In this document: positions 8,520-17,502 of the stretch, in pieces | How positions within the stretch are numbered: the stretch's first letter is position 1 | How the letters are laid out: the number at the start of each line of letters is the position of its first letter | Assembly (NCBI GenBank): GCA_963702575.1 | Contig: CAVPCU010000006.1 | Location: 310,001 to 374,000, forward strand | From: VRUE01 sp963702575 | Lineage (GTDB): Bacteria; Actinomycetota; Thermoleophilia; Solirubrobacterales; 70-9 | Direction: 5' to 3' | DNA: 64,000 bases | The notes under the pieces: generated by a model | Told to the model about the DNA's origin: nothing | The model's database searches: none | Seen by the model: the letters and a program-made list of their open reading frames with translations, nothing else | Made by a program: the position numbers and the translations under genes

Positions 8520-9776
8520 ATCAGACAGTTCGACTCAGCCCTGATCCCGCGACACCTTCGCCCCCTCGTACTGGAGGCGCTCAGAGCGAGTCGCGCCGTG
8601 GCTTTGCTCGGTGCTCGGCAAGTCGGCAAGAGCACTCTCGTCCAGGAGCTCGCGCGGTCCGATTATCCGGCCGAGTACATCTCGCTCGACCAGCCTGCCA
8701 CCGCCCGGGCTGCGCGCTCGGACCCGGCGGAGATGATCGCGAATCTACGCCGTCCCACCGTCGTCGACGAGGTGCAGCGCGCACCCGATCTCCTGCTGGC
8801 CATCAAGGCAAAGCTCGACGCCGACAACTCTCGCGGCCAGTTCCTCTTGACCGGGTCGGCCGATCTGCTCACGCTTCCCGCTATCGCCGACGCTCTTCCC
8901 GGCCGTGTGGAGTATCTGCGACTGTGGCCGTTCAGTCAGGCCGAGCTGTGCGGCGCCGGCTCGTCCTTCGTGGATCTTGCCTTCGCCGGGCGATTTCCCA
9001 AGCTGACAGATGTGCAGCCGGGCCGGCGGGCGATTGCGCCAATGCTCCTCACGGGGGGATACCCGGAGGCGCAGGGGAGGGCGCTGCGAGACCTCACCAG
9101 GTTCTTCGAAAGCTACGTCGACTCGCTGCTGAGCCGTGATCTGACCGATGTGGCGAACGTGCGGGAGCCGGCGAAGGTGAGCGACGTGCTGCAGATGATC
9201 GCGGCGCGATCCGGCGCGATCCTCAATGTCAACGGTCTCGCCAGGGACCTGGGGATCAGCCGCGTCACCGTCGAGAAGCATGTCGCCATCCTCGAAAGGC
9301 TCTTCCTCGTTCGGAGAGTCAGGGCCTGGCACCGGAATCTCGGGGCGAAGCTGGTGAAGAGCCCAAAGGTGCATGTCGTCGACAGCGGCCTGCTGTCGCA
9401 TCTCATCGGCGCCGATGAGGCCCGGCTCGTCGACGATGGAGTGCTGGCGGGCGCGGTGCTCGAGAGCTTCGTCGCGATGGAGCTTGTGCGCCTCGCGGAG
9501 CTGTCCGATCGGCCCCCATTGATCCATCACTACCGCGATCAGCGCCAGCGGGAGGTGGATCTCGTGCTCGAGCGTCGTAGCGGCGAGATCGTCGGGATCG
9601 AGGTGAAGGCAGGGGCCTCGCCTGACGCAGCGGACTTCGCCGGTTTGCGCTACCTGCGCGACACCCTGGGCGAGCGTTTCAAGGCGGGCGTGCTCCTCTA
9701 CACCGGGTTCCAGACCCTTCCCTTCGGCGATCGTCTCTCCGCCGTCCCGGTGAGCGGCCTCTGGCGGGGAGCCTGA
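8520..9776 (+). CDS. AAA ATPase with DUF4143/PD-(D/E)xK domain
   Basis: A protein of about 418 residues in the archaeal/bacterial ATPase family that carries a DUF4143 C-terminus. GARQVGKST is the Walker A motif. TVVDEVQRAPDLL is the Walker B region, LLTGSADLL is sensor 1, a winged helix follows (ISRVTVEKHVAIL), and REVDLVLE...GIEVKAG is a nuclease-like core. The first ordinary start codon is GTG at 8598. However, the 26 codons before it (IRQFDSALIPRHLRPLVLE and on) are clearly family-like, and a perfect TACAAT hexamer lies 6 nt before the in-frame ATC at 8520. I therefore place the start there, as an AUC start or a miscalled ATG. The cellular role of this family is unsettled; it is common in mobile and defence-related regions. 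Confidence 0.8.
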   Translation: MRQFDSALIPRHLRPLVLEALRASRAVALLGARQVGKSTLVQELARSDYPAEYISLDQPATARAARSDPAEMIANLRRPTVVDEVQRAPDLLLAIKAKLDADNSRGQFLLTGSADLLTLPAIADALPGRVEYLRLWPFSQAELCGAGSSFVDLAFAGRFPKLTDVQPGRRAIAPMLLTGGYPEAQGRALRDLTRFFESYVDSLLSRDLTDVANVREPAKVSDVLQMIAARSGAILNVNGLARDLGISRVTVEKHVAILERLFLVRRVRAWHRNLGAKLVKSPKVHVVDSGLLSHLIGADEARLVDDGVLAGAVLESFVAMELVRLAELSDRPPLIHHYRDQRQREVDLVLERRSGEIVGIEVKAGASPDAADFAGLRYLRDTLGERFKAGVLLYTGFQTLPFGDRLSAVPVSGLWRGA

Positions 9777-9791
9777 CCGAGGGCGCCACGC

Positions 9792-11297
9792 CTATGGGGC
9801 CGGCAGCTCGAGCCGCAGGCCCCGTTCCTCGGCGATCTCGGGCGTCAGGAAGGCGTTGGTCTCCTCCAGCGTTCGCTCGGCCGCTCGCAGGTCCGTCCAC
9901 TCGATCGCTGCGGCGTAGGACTGGGCGAAGTCGAGGACGCGGACCAGGGGCGCGGGGTTGCCGTTCTGGGACAGCGCCCGCAGCCCTTGCAGGTAGTTGT
10001 CGCGGTAGACGATCGGGATCACGATCCGCTGCTCGCCGGCGGCGCTCAGCTCGGCGTTCATCAGGACCCGGGCGACGCGGCCGTTGCCGTCGGTGAACGG
10101 GTGCACCTCGCCGACCAGATACATCATGAAGATCGCCTTCGCTAGGCCCGCCGGGAGAGACTCGTAGTAGCGGTAACCCTCGACCAGGGTGCCGACGACC
10201 AGGTCCGGGTGGACGAAGGTCGTCGCCCCCGCGCGATTTACGAGCGTCTTGAACGTCCCGGGGTCGGCCTGAGGGCGCCGCTCCAGGATGAGCGCATGGT
10301 GGGCGCGGAGCAGGTCAAGCAGGTCCTCGGGCCCATCCGGGAGCAGTCGTCGCTTCACTGGGTCGTTGACGAGGTCGAAGGTCCCCAGGACATCGTGCGC
10401 GTCCTCGAAGCGTTTCGCCGGCACCGCGCGCTGGAAGACGATCTTCTCGGCCTCATCGAGAGCGAACTCGGTTCCCTCGATCCAGTTGGAGAAGTACGCC
10501 TCGACAAACGAGAGCGCGGGCAGCGAAACCGGCTGCTCCGGGCGGCCGGCGACGGCGTCTCTCAGCAGAGCCGCCTGGAGCGTTGCGAACAGCTCGATGC
10601 GCCGCGGGTCGAATCCGAGGCCGGAACTCGCGGCACGCGCCGCCGGAGTGCCGAGCTGCGCGTCCCGGGTTCCCAGGAGGGCTCCGATCAGGTCGTCGAG
10701 CATCGCCATCTCGCGCTCTGCGTCGAGCGACGCCGCGATCTTGCTCGCTTCGTCGCGTAGCTCGTTGAGCGCCTCGTTGCCGCGTAGGGCGGCGGTTCGC
10801 GTCAGCTCGTCCTCGATCTCGGCCCTCGAGAGGGTTCGGGAGACCCCGCTCCTGCGCGCTCTCGATCCGCGCAGGTTGTCGAGGAGTGCGCGTGGGCGGC
10901 TGGAGAAATGAAGGCCGTCCAGGTGCGGCATGTCGCCCGGGACCGCGCCGGGACCGCGCCGGGGCAGCAGGGTGAGGCCAGGAAGATGGACCGGTCGCCG
11001 GCTCGCGTAGTCGGACCCGGCGTCGAGAAAGAGGGAGCCGTCGGCAGAGGGTTGCGCTTCGATGCCGCTGCGGTCGGCTATCACGGCCCCCGGGAAGTAG
11101 TGGCCGGCGACTCGGGACCAGTTGCGCCGAACCACCTGCTCGAGCGGCTCCGCGAGGTTGCGCGTGTACAGACGGCCAGCCACTTTGCGTGCGCGGCCGT
11201 CGGCCACGGCGCGTTGCACCGCGGCTGAGGTTCGCGTCGTGGTGGCGAATACCTCGGGCTGCTCGTCCAGCGAAAAAGTGCGCTCAGTTGCCTCCAT
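9792..11297 (-). CDS. AbiEi-like winged-helix/Fic domain fusion protein
   Basis: A 501-residue protein. The N-terminal 130 or so residues (LYTRN, VAGHYFPGAVIADRSG, FSSRPRALLDNL) look like an AbiEi-type antitoxin with a winged-helix region. The C-terminal half is a Fic domain with HPFTDGNGRVAR near residue 396, the AMP-transfer motif with catalytic His. Fic enzymes modify protein hydroxyls with a nucleotide moiety. The fusion suggests one polypeptide that senses or represses DNA and also AMPylates a target. The start ATG has TACACT 10 nt upstream, and two 16-bp direct repeats lie behind it. The AbiEi assignment rests on pattern only; the Fic assignment is firm. Confidence 0.85.
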   Translation of the reverse strand: MEATERTFSLDEQPEVFATTTRTSAAVQRAVADGRARKVAGRLYTRNLAEPLEQVVRRNWSRVAGHYFPGAVIADRSGIEAQPSADGSLFLDAGSDYASRRPVHLPGLTLLPRRGPGAVPGDMPHLDGLHFSSRPRALLDNLRGSRARRSGVSRTLSRAEIEDELTRTAALRGNEALNELRDEASKIAASLDAEREMAMLDDLIGALLGTRDAQLGTPAARAASSGLGFDPRRIELFATLQAALLRDAVAGRPEQPVSLPALSFVEAYFSNWIEGTEFALDEAEKIVFQRAVPAKRFEDAHDVLGTFDLVNDPVKRRLLPDGPEDLLDLLRAHHALILERRPQADPGTFKTLVNRAGATTFVHPDLVVGTLVEGYRYYESLPAGLAKAIFMMYLVGEVHPFTDGNGRVARVLMNAELSAAGEQRIVIPIVYRDNYLQGLRALSQNGNPAPLVRVLDFAQSYAAAIEWTDLRAAERTLEETNAFLTPEIAEERGLRLELPAP

Positions 11298-11307
11298 CTA
11301 GGAGGCT

Positions 11308-11360
11308 AGTGTAGGAAAATCGCGCTTAAATAGCGAAACTGGGAGAAAAACTGCGCTTAA
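11308..11360 (-). promoter_or_regulatory. Promoter and direct-repeat operator of the Fic fusion gene
   Basis: Read on the minus strand, TACACT (11313-11308) sits 10 nt before the ATG. Upstream of it are two imperfect 16-bp direct repeats, TTAAGCGCGATTTTCC (11329-11314) and TTAAGCGCAGTTTTTC (11360-11345), whose starts lie 31 nt apart (three helical turns). This is the layout expected for cooperative binding by a self-regulating repressor. The repeats are AT-rich within a GC-rich region. Confidence 0.5.
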
Positions 11361-11369
11361 GCAGCTGCC

Positions 11370-13406
11370 TCAGGCCGCCGCCCCGGCCGCCGCGCGCTGC
11401 TCGACCAGGGCGACGATCTCGCCCATGATCTTGTTGAGATCGAAGTCCTTTGGCGTGTAGACGCCGTCGACGCCCGCCTCGCGCAGCCGCTTCGCGTCGG
11501 CGAGCGGGATGATCCCGCCGACGACGACGGGCGCCTCGACGCCCTCGCCGCGCAGCCGCCGCACGACCTCCGGCACCAGCTCGAGGTGCGACCCGGAGAG
11601 GATCGAGAGGCCGACGACGTCGACGTCCTCCTGCAGCGCCGACTCCGCGATCTCCTCGGGCGTCAGGCGGATCCCCTGGTAGATCACCTCCATGCCGGCG
11701 TCGCGGGCGCGCAGGGCGATCTGCTCGGAGCCGTTGGAGTGGCCGTCGAGCCCGGGCTTGCCGACGAGGATCTTGATCCGGTGGCCGATCGCCTCGGATA
11801 CCTCGTCGACGCGGGCGCGGATCGCCGCCAGCTCTTCTGGGTGGCCGGGCGGGGCGGCGCCACTGACCCCGGTCGGGCCGCGGTAGGCGCCGAACGCCTC
11901 GCGCAGCACCCCGGCCCACTCTCCCGTCGTCGCGCCCGCCTTCGCCGCCGCGATCGTCGCCGGCATCACGTTCGCGCCGTCGTCGGCGGCGACGCGGCGG
12001 AGCTCCTCGAGCGCGGCCTTCACGGCGGCCTCGTCGCGCTCGGCCTTCCAGCGCTCGAGCGCCTCGACCCGCTCGCGCTCGACCTCGGGGTCTGGGGTGA
12101 GGATGCCGCCGTCGGCGCCGGCGGTGAGGGGCGAGTCCTCGCTCTCGGTGAAGCTGTTCTGGCCGACGACCACCAGCTCGCCGCTCTCGATCCGCGCCAC
12201 CCGCTCGCGGTGGGACTCGACCAGGCGGGCCTTCATGTAGGGGACCGCGGCGACGGCGCCGCCGTGCTCCTCGACCACCGCCATCTCCGCGCGGGCGCCC
12301 TCGGTCAGCTCCTCGACCAGGCCCTCCATCACCACCGAGCCCTCGAACAGGTCGGGATACTCGAGCAGGTCGGTCTCGTTGGCGAGCACCTGTTGGATGC
12401 GCAGGCTCCACTGCTGGTCCCACGGGCGCGGCAGTCCCATCGCCTCGTTCCAGGCGGGCAGCTGGAGCGCGCGGGCGCGGGCGTCGCGGCTGAGCGTCAC
12501 CGCCAGCGCCTCGAGCACGATCCGCTGGATGTTGTTCTCCGGCTGGGCCTCGGTCAGGCCGAGGCTGTTGACCTGGACGCCGTAGCGGAAGCGCAGCATC
12601 TTCTCGTCGGTCACGCCGTAGCGCTCGCGGCCGATCTCGTTCCAGAGCCGGCCCATCGCCCGCAGCTTGGCGATCTCCTCGATCAGGCGGATGCCGGCGT
12701 TGACGAAGAAGGAGATGCGGCCGAAGACCTTGGGGAAGTCGCTCTCGGCAACCTGGCCGCGGGCTTTGACCTCGTCGAGCACGGCGATCCCGGTCGAGAG
12801 GGCGTAGGCGATCTCCTGCACGGGGGTGGCGCCGGCCTCCTGCAGGTGGTAGCTGCAGATGTTGGTCGGGTTCCAGCTCGGCACCTCGTTGACCGTGAAG
12901 GCGACCATGTCGGCGATCAGCCGCATCGAGGGCTCGGGTGGGAAGGCGTAGGTGCCGCGCGAGAGGTACTCCTTGATGATGTCGTTCTGGGTCGTCCCCT
13001 TGAGCTTGGAGCGGTCGACCCCGTTCTCCTCGGCGACGGTGACGTAGAGGCCGAGCAGCCAGGCGGCGGTGGCGTTGATCGTCATCGAGGTGTTCATCTC
13101 GTCGAGCGGGATGCCGTCGAGGAGCTGGTGCATGTCGCCCTTGTGGGCGACCGACACACCGACCTTGCCGACCTCGCCGCGGGCGAGGACATGGTCGGGG
13201 TCATAGCCGGTCTGGGTGGGCAGGTCGAAGGCGATCGAGAGCCCCGTCTGGCCCTTCTCCAGGTTGCGCCGGTAGAGCTCGTTGGAGCGGCGGGCGTCGG
13301 AGTGGCCCGCGTAGGTGCGCATCACCCAGGGGCGGTCGGGCTGGGGTAGGCGGTGCTCTGGCATCTCCCAGATGATATTTGGCCGCTGGAGAAAGACGGC
13401 GTTCAT
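11370..13406 (-). CDS. meaA: MeaA-type B12-dependent mutase (ethylmalonyl-CoA mutase)
   Basis: A 678-residue single-chain cobalamin-dependent acyl-CoA mutase. The N-terminal barrel carries RTYAGHSDARRSNELYRRNL, KGQTGLSIAFDLPTQTGY and NTSMTINATAAWLLGLYV. The C-terminal B12 domain carries GKPGLDGHSNGSEQ (D-x-H-x2-G, near residue 553), where His replaces the lower cobalt ligand. The length and the fused B12 domain fit MeaA/Ecm of Methylobacterium and Streptomyces rather than the two-subunit methylmalonyl-CoA mutase. It interconverts (2R)-ethylmalonyl-CoA and (2S)-methylsuccinyl-CoA. The ccr gene making the substrate lies about 4 kb away. Isobutyryl-CoA mutase-like activity cannot be excluded from sequence alone. 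Confidence 0.87.
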   Translation of the reverse strand: MNAVFLQRPNIIWEMPEHRLPQPDRPWVMRTYAGHSDARRSNELYRRNLEKGQTGLSIAFDLPTQTGYDPDHVLARGEVGKVGVSVAHKGDMHQLLDGIPLDEMNTSMTINATAAWLLGLYVTVAEENGVDRSKLKGTTQNDIIKEYLSRGTYAFPPEPSMRLIADMVAFTVNEVPSWNPTNICSYHLQEAGATPVQEIAYALSTGIAVLDEVKARGQVAESDFPKVFGRISFFVNAGIRLIEEIAKLRAMGRLWNEIGRERYGVTDEKMLRFRYGVQVNSLGLTEAQPENNIQRIVLEALAVTLSRDARARALQLPAWNEAMGLPRPWDQQWSLRIQQVLANETDLLEYPDLFEGSVVMEGLVEELTEGARAEMAVVEEHGGAVAAVPYMKARLVESHRERVARIESGELVVVGQNSFTESEDSPLTAGADGGILTPDPEVERERVEALERWKAERDEAAVKAALEELRRVAADDGANVMPATIAAAKAGATTGEWAGVLREAFGAYRGPTGVSGAAPPGHPEELAAIRARVDEVSEAIGHRIKILVGKPGLDGHSNGSEQIALRARDAGMEVIYQGIRLTPEEIAESALQEDVDVVGLSILSGSHLELVPEVVRRLRGEGVEAPVVVGGIIPLADAKRLREAGVDGVYTPKDFDLNKIMGEIVALVEQRAAAGAAA

Positions 13407-13455
13407 CGCTCACGCAACGAAGCTTTCGCCCGCTGCCGTGTTTAGGCTGGCAACG

Positions 13456-14151
13456 ATGAGAGGGCGAATCACGGCCGTCATCCTCGCCGCGCTCGTCGCG
13501 GGGCTCTGCACCGCGGCGGCAGCGACCGCGGAATCGATCGGCGTCTATCGCAACACGATGGAAAGCGACGGCCAGCGCGGACAGGTGCGCAAGCTGTCGG
13601 GCAAGGCCTGCAAGAGCGGCGGCTCGAGCACCGCCTTCCGCGTCTTCGTCGGCAAGGCGACCTCCGAATGCGCTTACCGCACGCCAGTGGTCGGCCGCGA
13701 CCTCGAAATCGCCGCGGTCGGGCGGCTGCTCAGCCAGACGCCGAAGCCGCTGCAGCGCAAGGCCTTCATCGCCCTCGACCTGCGCGCGGCCGAAGGCAGC
13801 GGCTACCAGCTCGCCGTCTATCCGGGGCAGGCGAAGGCCCAGCTGCGCAAGCTCTCGCCCGGAGGGGGCGTTGAGTACCTCCACATCGAGAAGAACGTCG
13901 CCACGCTGCGCGGGCTCGACGAAGTGAACCAGCTGCGGCTGCAGGCCTTCAACGTCACCAGCGGCCCGGAAAAGGGAAGCTGTCACCTGCTCGCCTACGT
14001 CGGCGCGAAGGTGGTCGCCGACGTCACCGACCCGGCCGCGGCGGAACTCGAAGGGCAGGCCTCGGGCTTCGCGGTCGGCGCGAGCGGCAACGCCAAGGGC
14101 GCCGTGGCGAGCTTCGACGACGTGGTCATCCGCGTCCCCAGCCCGTTCTAG
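13456..14151 (+). CDS. Secreted protein of unknown function
   Basis: The product is 231 residues. A signal peptide (ITAVILAALVAGLCTAAAATA) precedes the mature chain, which contains four cysteines. The jelly-roll-like C-terminus ends in AVASFDDVVIRVPS, a phrase common to concanavalin-like domains where a small calculated surface is described. ATG 13456 was chosen because TAGGCT lies 7 nt upstream and the signal peptide begins there; the frame upstream lies inside the divergent mutase. The Glu codon GAA is used far more than in most neighbours, a habit shared with the sugar dehydrogenase downstream. I do not recognise a family. Confidence 0.7.
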   Translation: MRGRITAVILAALVAGLCTAAAATAESIGVYRNTMESDGQRGQVRKLSGKACKSGGSSTAFRVFVGKATSECAYRTPVVGRDLEIAAVGRLLSQTPKPLQRKAFIALDLRAAEGSGYQLAVYPGQAKAQLRKLSPGGGVEYLHIEKNVATLRGLDEVNQLRLQAFNVTSGPEKGSCHLLAYVGAKVVADVTDPAAAELEGQASGFAVGASGNAKGAVASFDDVVIRVPSPF

Positions 14152-14205
14152 GGCCAAAAGCGCTCCGCTGGGCGGTGGAGCGTGTTTCGCCCATAATGCG
14201 AATCA

Positions 14206-14493
14206 ATGACGACGACGATCGAGAAGCCGCGTGAGGCCGGACCGGGCGCGGGCCTGGGCGGCGAGTGGCGGGTGATCGTCTGCAACGACGACCACAACAC
14301 CTTCGAACACGTGGCCGAGACGCTCGCCCGGGTGATCCCGGGAGTGACCGTGGCCCGGGGGCACGAGATCGCCGATCAGATCCACAACAGCGGCCAGGCG
14401 ATCGTCTGGTCGGGCCCGCGCGAGCCCGCCGAGCACTACTGGGACCAGCTCGAGGCAGCCGGCCTCACCCTGGCGCCGCTCGAGCGCGGGTGA
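14206..14493 (+). CDS. clpS: ATP-dependent Clp protease adaptor ClpS
   Basis: A 95-residue protein with the ClpS fold. WRVIVCNDDHNTFEHV (from about residue 22) is the N-degron binding signature with its Asn-Asp-Asp, followed by the helix around GHEIADQIHNSG. ClpS delivers proteins with bulky N-terminal residues to ClpAP or ClpCP. CATAAT stands 8 nt before the ATG, a leaderless layout. Its stop is interlocked with a possible GTG start of the next gene, which would make an operon of unrelated functions. The length is normal for actinobacterial ClpS. Confidence 0.9.
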   Translation: MTTTIEKPREAGPGAGLGGEWRVIVCNDDHNTFEHVAETLARVIPGVTVARGHEIADQIHNSGQAIVWSGPREPAEHYWDQLEAAGLTLAPLERG

Positions 14494-14498
14494 CCTCG

Positions 14499-17197
14499 AT
14501 GGCGCGATTCGCCCGGATTGGCGCGGCTCTTTTCGCCTGCGGCTTGGCGCTGTCGGTTCTCGCCGCGGCCACGGCAAACGGCGCCACGCTGCCGGCCGGC
14601 TTCCAGGACAGCGTCGTCTTCTCCGGCCTGCAGGAACCGACCAATTTCCGCTTCGCGCCCGACGGCCGCATCTTCGTCGCCGAGAAGACCGGGAAGATCC
14701 TCGTCTTCGACAGCCTCACGGCTGAAGAACCGACGCTCTTCGCCGACATCCGCACGAAGGTCTATGACACCGGCGATCGCGGCATCCTCGGCCTCGCCCT
14801 CGACCCGAAATTCGACGAAGGACGGCCCTACGTCTACGTCCTCTACACCTACGACCACATGCTCGGCGAACCGGAAGGGGCGCCGCCGAAATGGGGCGAA
14901 CCGAACCACAGCGGCGACGCCTGCCCGTTGCCAGAAGGCGCCGACGTCGACGCCTGCCCGGTCAGCGGGCGGCTGGTGCGGCTCACGGCCGAAGGCGACC
15001 ACGCGGAAGAAGAAGGCGGCGTGCCGAAGGAACACGTCCTGATCAAGGAAGACTGGTGCCAGGAATTCTCCTCGCACTCGATCGGCGACCTCCAGTTCGA
15101 CTCCTCCGGCGCCCTCTATGCCAGCGGCGGCGATGGCGCCAGCTTCTACAACGCCGACTACGGCCAGTTCGGCTGGCCGCAGAACAACGAGTGCAACGAC
15201 CCGCCGTCGGGGGTCGGCGGGCTCGAGGAACCGCCCACGGCTGAAGGCGGGGCGCTGCGGGCGCAGGACGCGCGCACGCCGGGCGACCCGACCGACCTGA
15301 ACGGGTCGATCGTCCGCATCGACCCCGACACTGGCGAAGGCCTGCCCGGCAACCCGATGCACGCAAGCCTCGACCCGAACATGCGGCGAATCGTCGGCTA
15401 CGGCTTCCGCAACCCGTTCCGCTTCACGGTCGATCCGGCAACGCAGGAACTCTACGTCGACAACGTCGGCTGGAACGAGTACGAGGAGATGGACCGCTTC
15501 CCGACCGTGCCGGGCACGGCCTACAACTCGGGCTGGCCCTGCTGGGAGGGGCCCGAATTCGCCTACGTCGGCGTCGGCCTGAACCTCTGCAACCAGCTCC
15601 TCGCGGAAGAACCGGGTGCGAGCCAGCAGCCGTTCTTCTACTACACGCACACCGGCGGCGTGACCCCGGAAGATCCCTGCCCGACCGCCAGGGGCTCGGC
15701 GATCACGGGCATAACCTTTTACGAGGGAAGCGCCTTCCCGGCCCAGTACCACGGGGCGCTCTTTTTCGCCGACGCGGTGCGCGGCTGCATCTACGCGATG
15801 TTCCCCGGCGAAGACGGCCGCCCCGATCCCAATACCGCCATCCCGTTCATGACCGAAGCGACTCCGTACGCAGGCGTCGACCTCGAGGAAGGCCCGGAAG
15901 GCGATCTCTACTACGTCAGCCTCGCCGAAGGACAGATCCACCGCATCGCCTACTTCTCCGGCAACCAGCCGCCGGTGGCGCGGGTCACGGCGAGTGCCAT
16001 CGCGGGGGCCTCTCCGCTGCACGTCGAATTCAGCGCCGCCGGCTCGACCGATGCCGAGGGAGAACCGCTCGAATACGAATGGGACACCAACGAAGACGGG
16101 ATCTACACCCCACCGAGTACGGGCGAAGTAACGGTCGCGAGGGACTTCGAAGAAGAACTGGTGGAAGGCCATCCGAAAAACCCGATCGTCTCGCTGCGGG
16201 TCACCGACGCCCACGGCCTGCAGAGCACCGCCAAGATCACCATCTACCCGGGCGACACCCCGCCGGAACCGGAAATCGTCGAACCCGCAGAATCCTCCCC
16301 CGGTTCGGGCAAAGCGAACTTCGAATGGCACGTCGGCGAGCCGATCGAATTCAAGGGCAAAGCCACCGACGCCCAGGACGGCGAACTGGAAAAGACCAGC
16401 CTCGATTGGAACTCGCGCGTCCTCCACTGCCCGTTTGGGCCGGAAACCTGCCACTTCCATCCCCTGCAGGCGTTCCCGGGAGTGACGCAGGGGACGCTGA
16501 TCGCGCCCGACCACGACTACCCCTCGCGGATCGTGCTGACGCTGCGGGCAACCGACTCGCGCGGCCTCGCGGTGACCAAGACGCTCGAACTCGAACCCCA
16601 TCCGGTGCAGCTCCAGATCGAATCCCAGCCCGCCGGAATTCCGCTCACGGCGGGCCTGCAGACCGCAGCGACCCCCTTCGGGCTGAAAGTCATCGAAGGC
16701 TCGAACGTGACCCTGTCGGCGCCGGCCAGCGCCACCGTCGGCGGCACCTCCTACGAATGGATCGGTTGGTCGGACGGGGGCGCCCGCGCCCACACGGTCA
16801 AAGCCAATGCCCCCGCCACCTACAAGGCCATCTACGCCGCCTCGAAGACGGAATCGCCGCCGCCGAAGGAAGAAAAGACGTCCTCGTCGCCGCCGACCTC
16901 ACCTCTTGTCGGCCCACAGATCGCGCCGAGCACCCTGATCGGGTTCCACCCGCGGCGACGGACGCAGAGCGGCACCGCGAGGTTCACCTTCTCGGCCAGC
17001 GTTGTCGGCAGCCAGTTCCGGTGCGAGCTCGACAGCAGGCCCTTCCGGCCTGCAGCTCGCCGCTGGTCTTCAAGCACCTGAAGCCGGGCGGGCACATCCT
17101 CCAGGTCGCGGCGGTAGGCCCGAGCGGCATCGACGACCAGACGCCGGCGATCTTCAAGTGGACGGTGCTCGCGCCGCGCTCACGCGGTCACCGCTAG
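14499..17197 (+). CDS. Secreted PQQ-type sugar dehydrogenase, frameshifted near the 3' end
   Basis: A signal peptide (FACGLALSVLAAATANGA) is followed by a glucose/sorbosone-dehydrogenase beta-propeller (FRFAPDGRIFVAEKTGKI, GDRGILGLALDPKF, SIGDLQFDSSGALYASGGDG, VGYGFRNPFRFTVDP). PKD-like Ig domains and a C-terminal chromosome-segregation-type FRCELD domain come next. Such proteins are periplasmic or secreted PQQ aldose dehydrogenases. In the starting frame the product stops at 17081 after losing homology at about 17050. The adjacent frame then reads CSSPLVFKHLKPGGHILQVA to 17197, exactly the rest of the domain. One C seems missing in the run after CCGG at 17046-17053. The start is ATG 14499; GTG 14490 overlapping the clpS stop is the alternative. 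Confidence 0.8.
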
Positions 17198-17206
17198 GCC
17201 GGCCGG

Positions 17207-17500
17207 CTACTCGGCCGCGACCAGGGTGTGCCAGGCGGGCAGCAGGGGTAGGTCGTAGAGGTCGATGACGGCGGCGCGGGCGTTCTCGATCTCCTCCGAG
17301 TACCAGTAGCGTTCGAAGTCGGCGCGGCTCTCCCAGACCGCCGACTGGCGGAAGGCGAGGGGGTCGTCGATCGAGCGGGTCAGCGACCAGTCGCGGGCGC
17401 CGAAGGCCGCCATCCGCGCCGCCGCCGGTTCCCACAGGTCGAGCCAGCGGTCCGCCCGGAAGGGGGCGATGTGCCACTCCAGCGTGCATACCTCGGCCAT
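17207..17500 (-). CDS. Small Dabb/ABM-like protein
   Basis: A 97-residue protein that starts 2 bp after the ccr stop codon and is surely cotranscribed with it. The sequence (EWHIAPFRADRWLDLWEPAAARM, AVWESRADFERYWYSEEI) has the layout of a ferredoxin-like antibiotic-biosynthesis-monooxygenase or stress-responsive barrel: an opening beta strand, a helix with conserved aromatics, and a W-E-S-R-A-x-F-E motif. ATG 17500 was chosen because the open frame upstream lies inside ccr. The coupling suggests a role in handling a ccr-linked metabolite, but no function is established. Confidence 0.7.
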   Translation of the reverse strand: MAEVCTLEWHIAPFRADRWLDLWEPAAARMAAFGARDWSLTRSIDDPLAFRQSAVWESRADFERYWYSEEIENARAAVIDLYDLPLLPAWHTLVAAE

Positions 17501-17502
17501 GT

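Noticed and set aside
14436..16793. A 785-codon minus-strand open frame over the sugar dehydrogenase
   Set aside because: The plus-strand protein has clear propeller motifs, and the antisense text is Arg/Val/Gly-rich noise.
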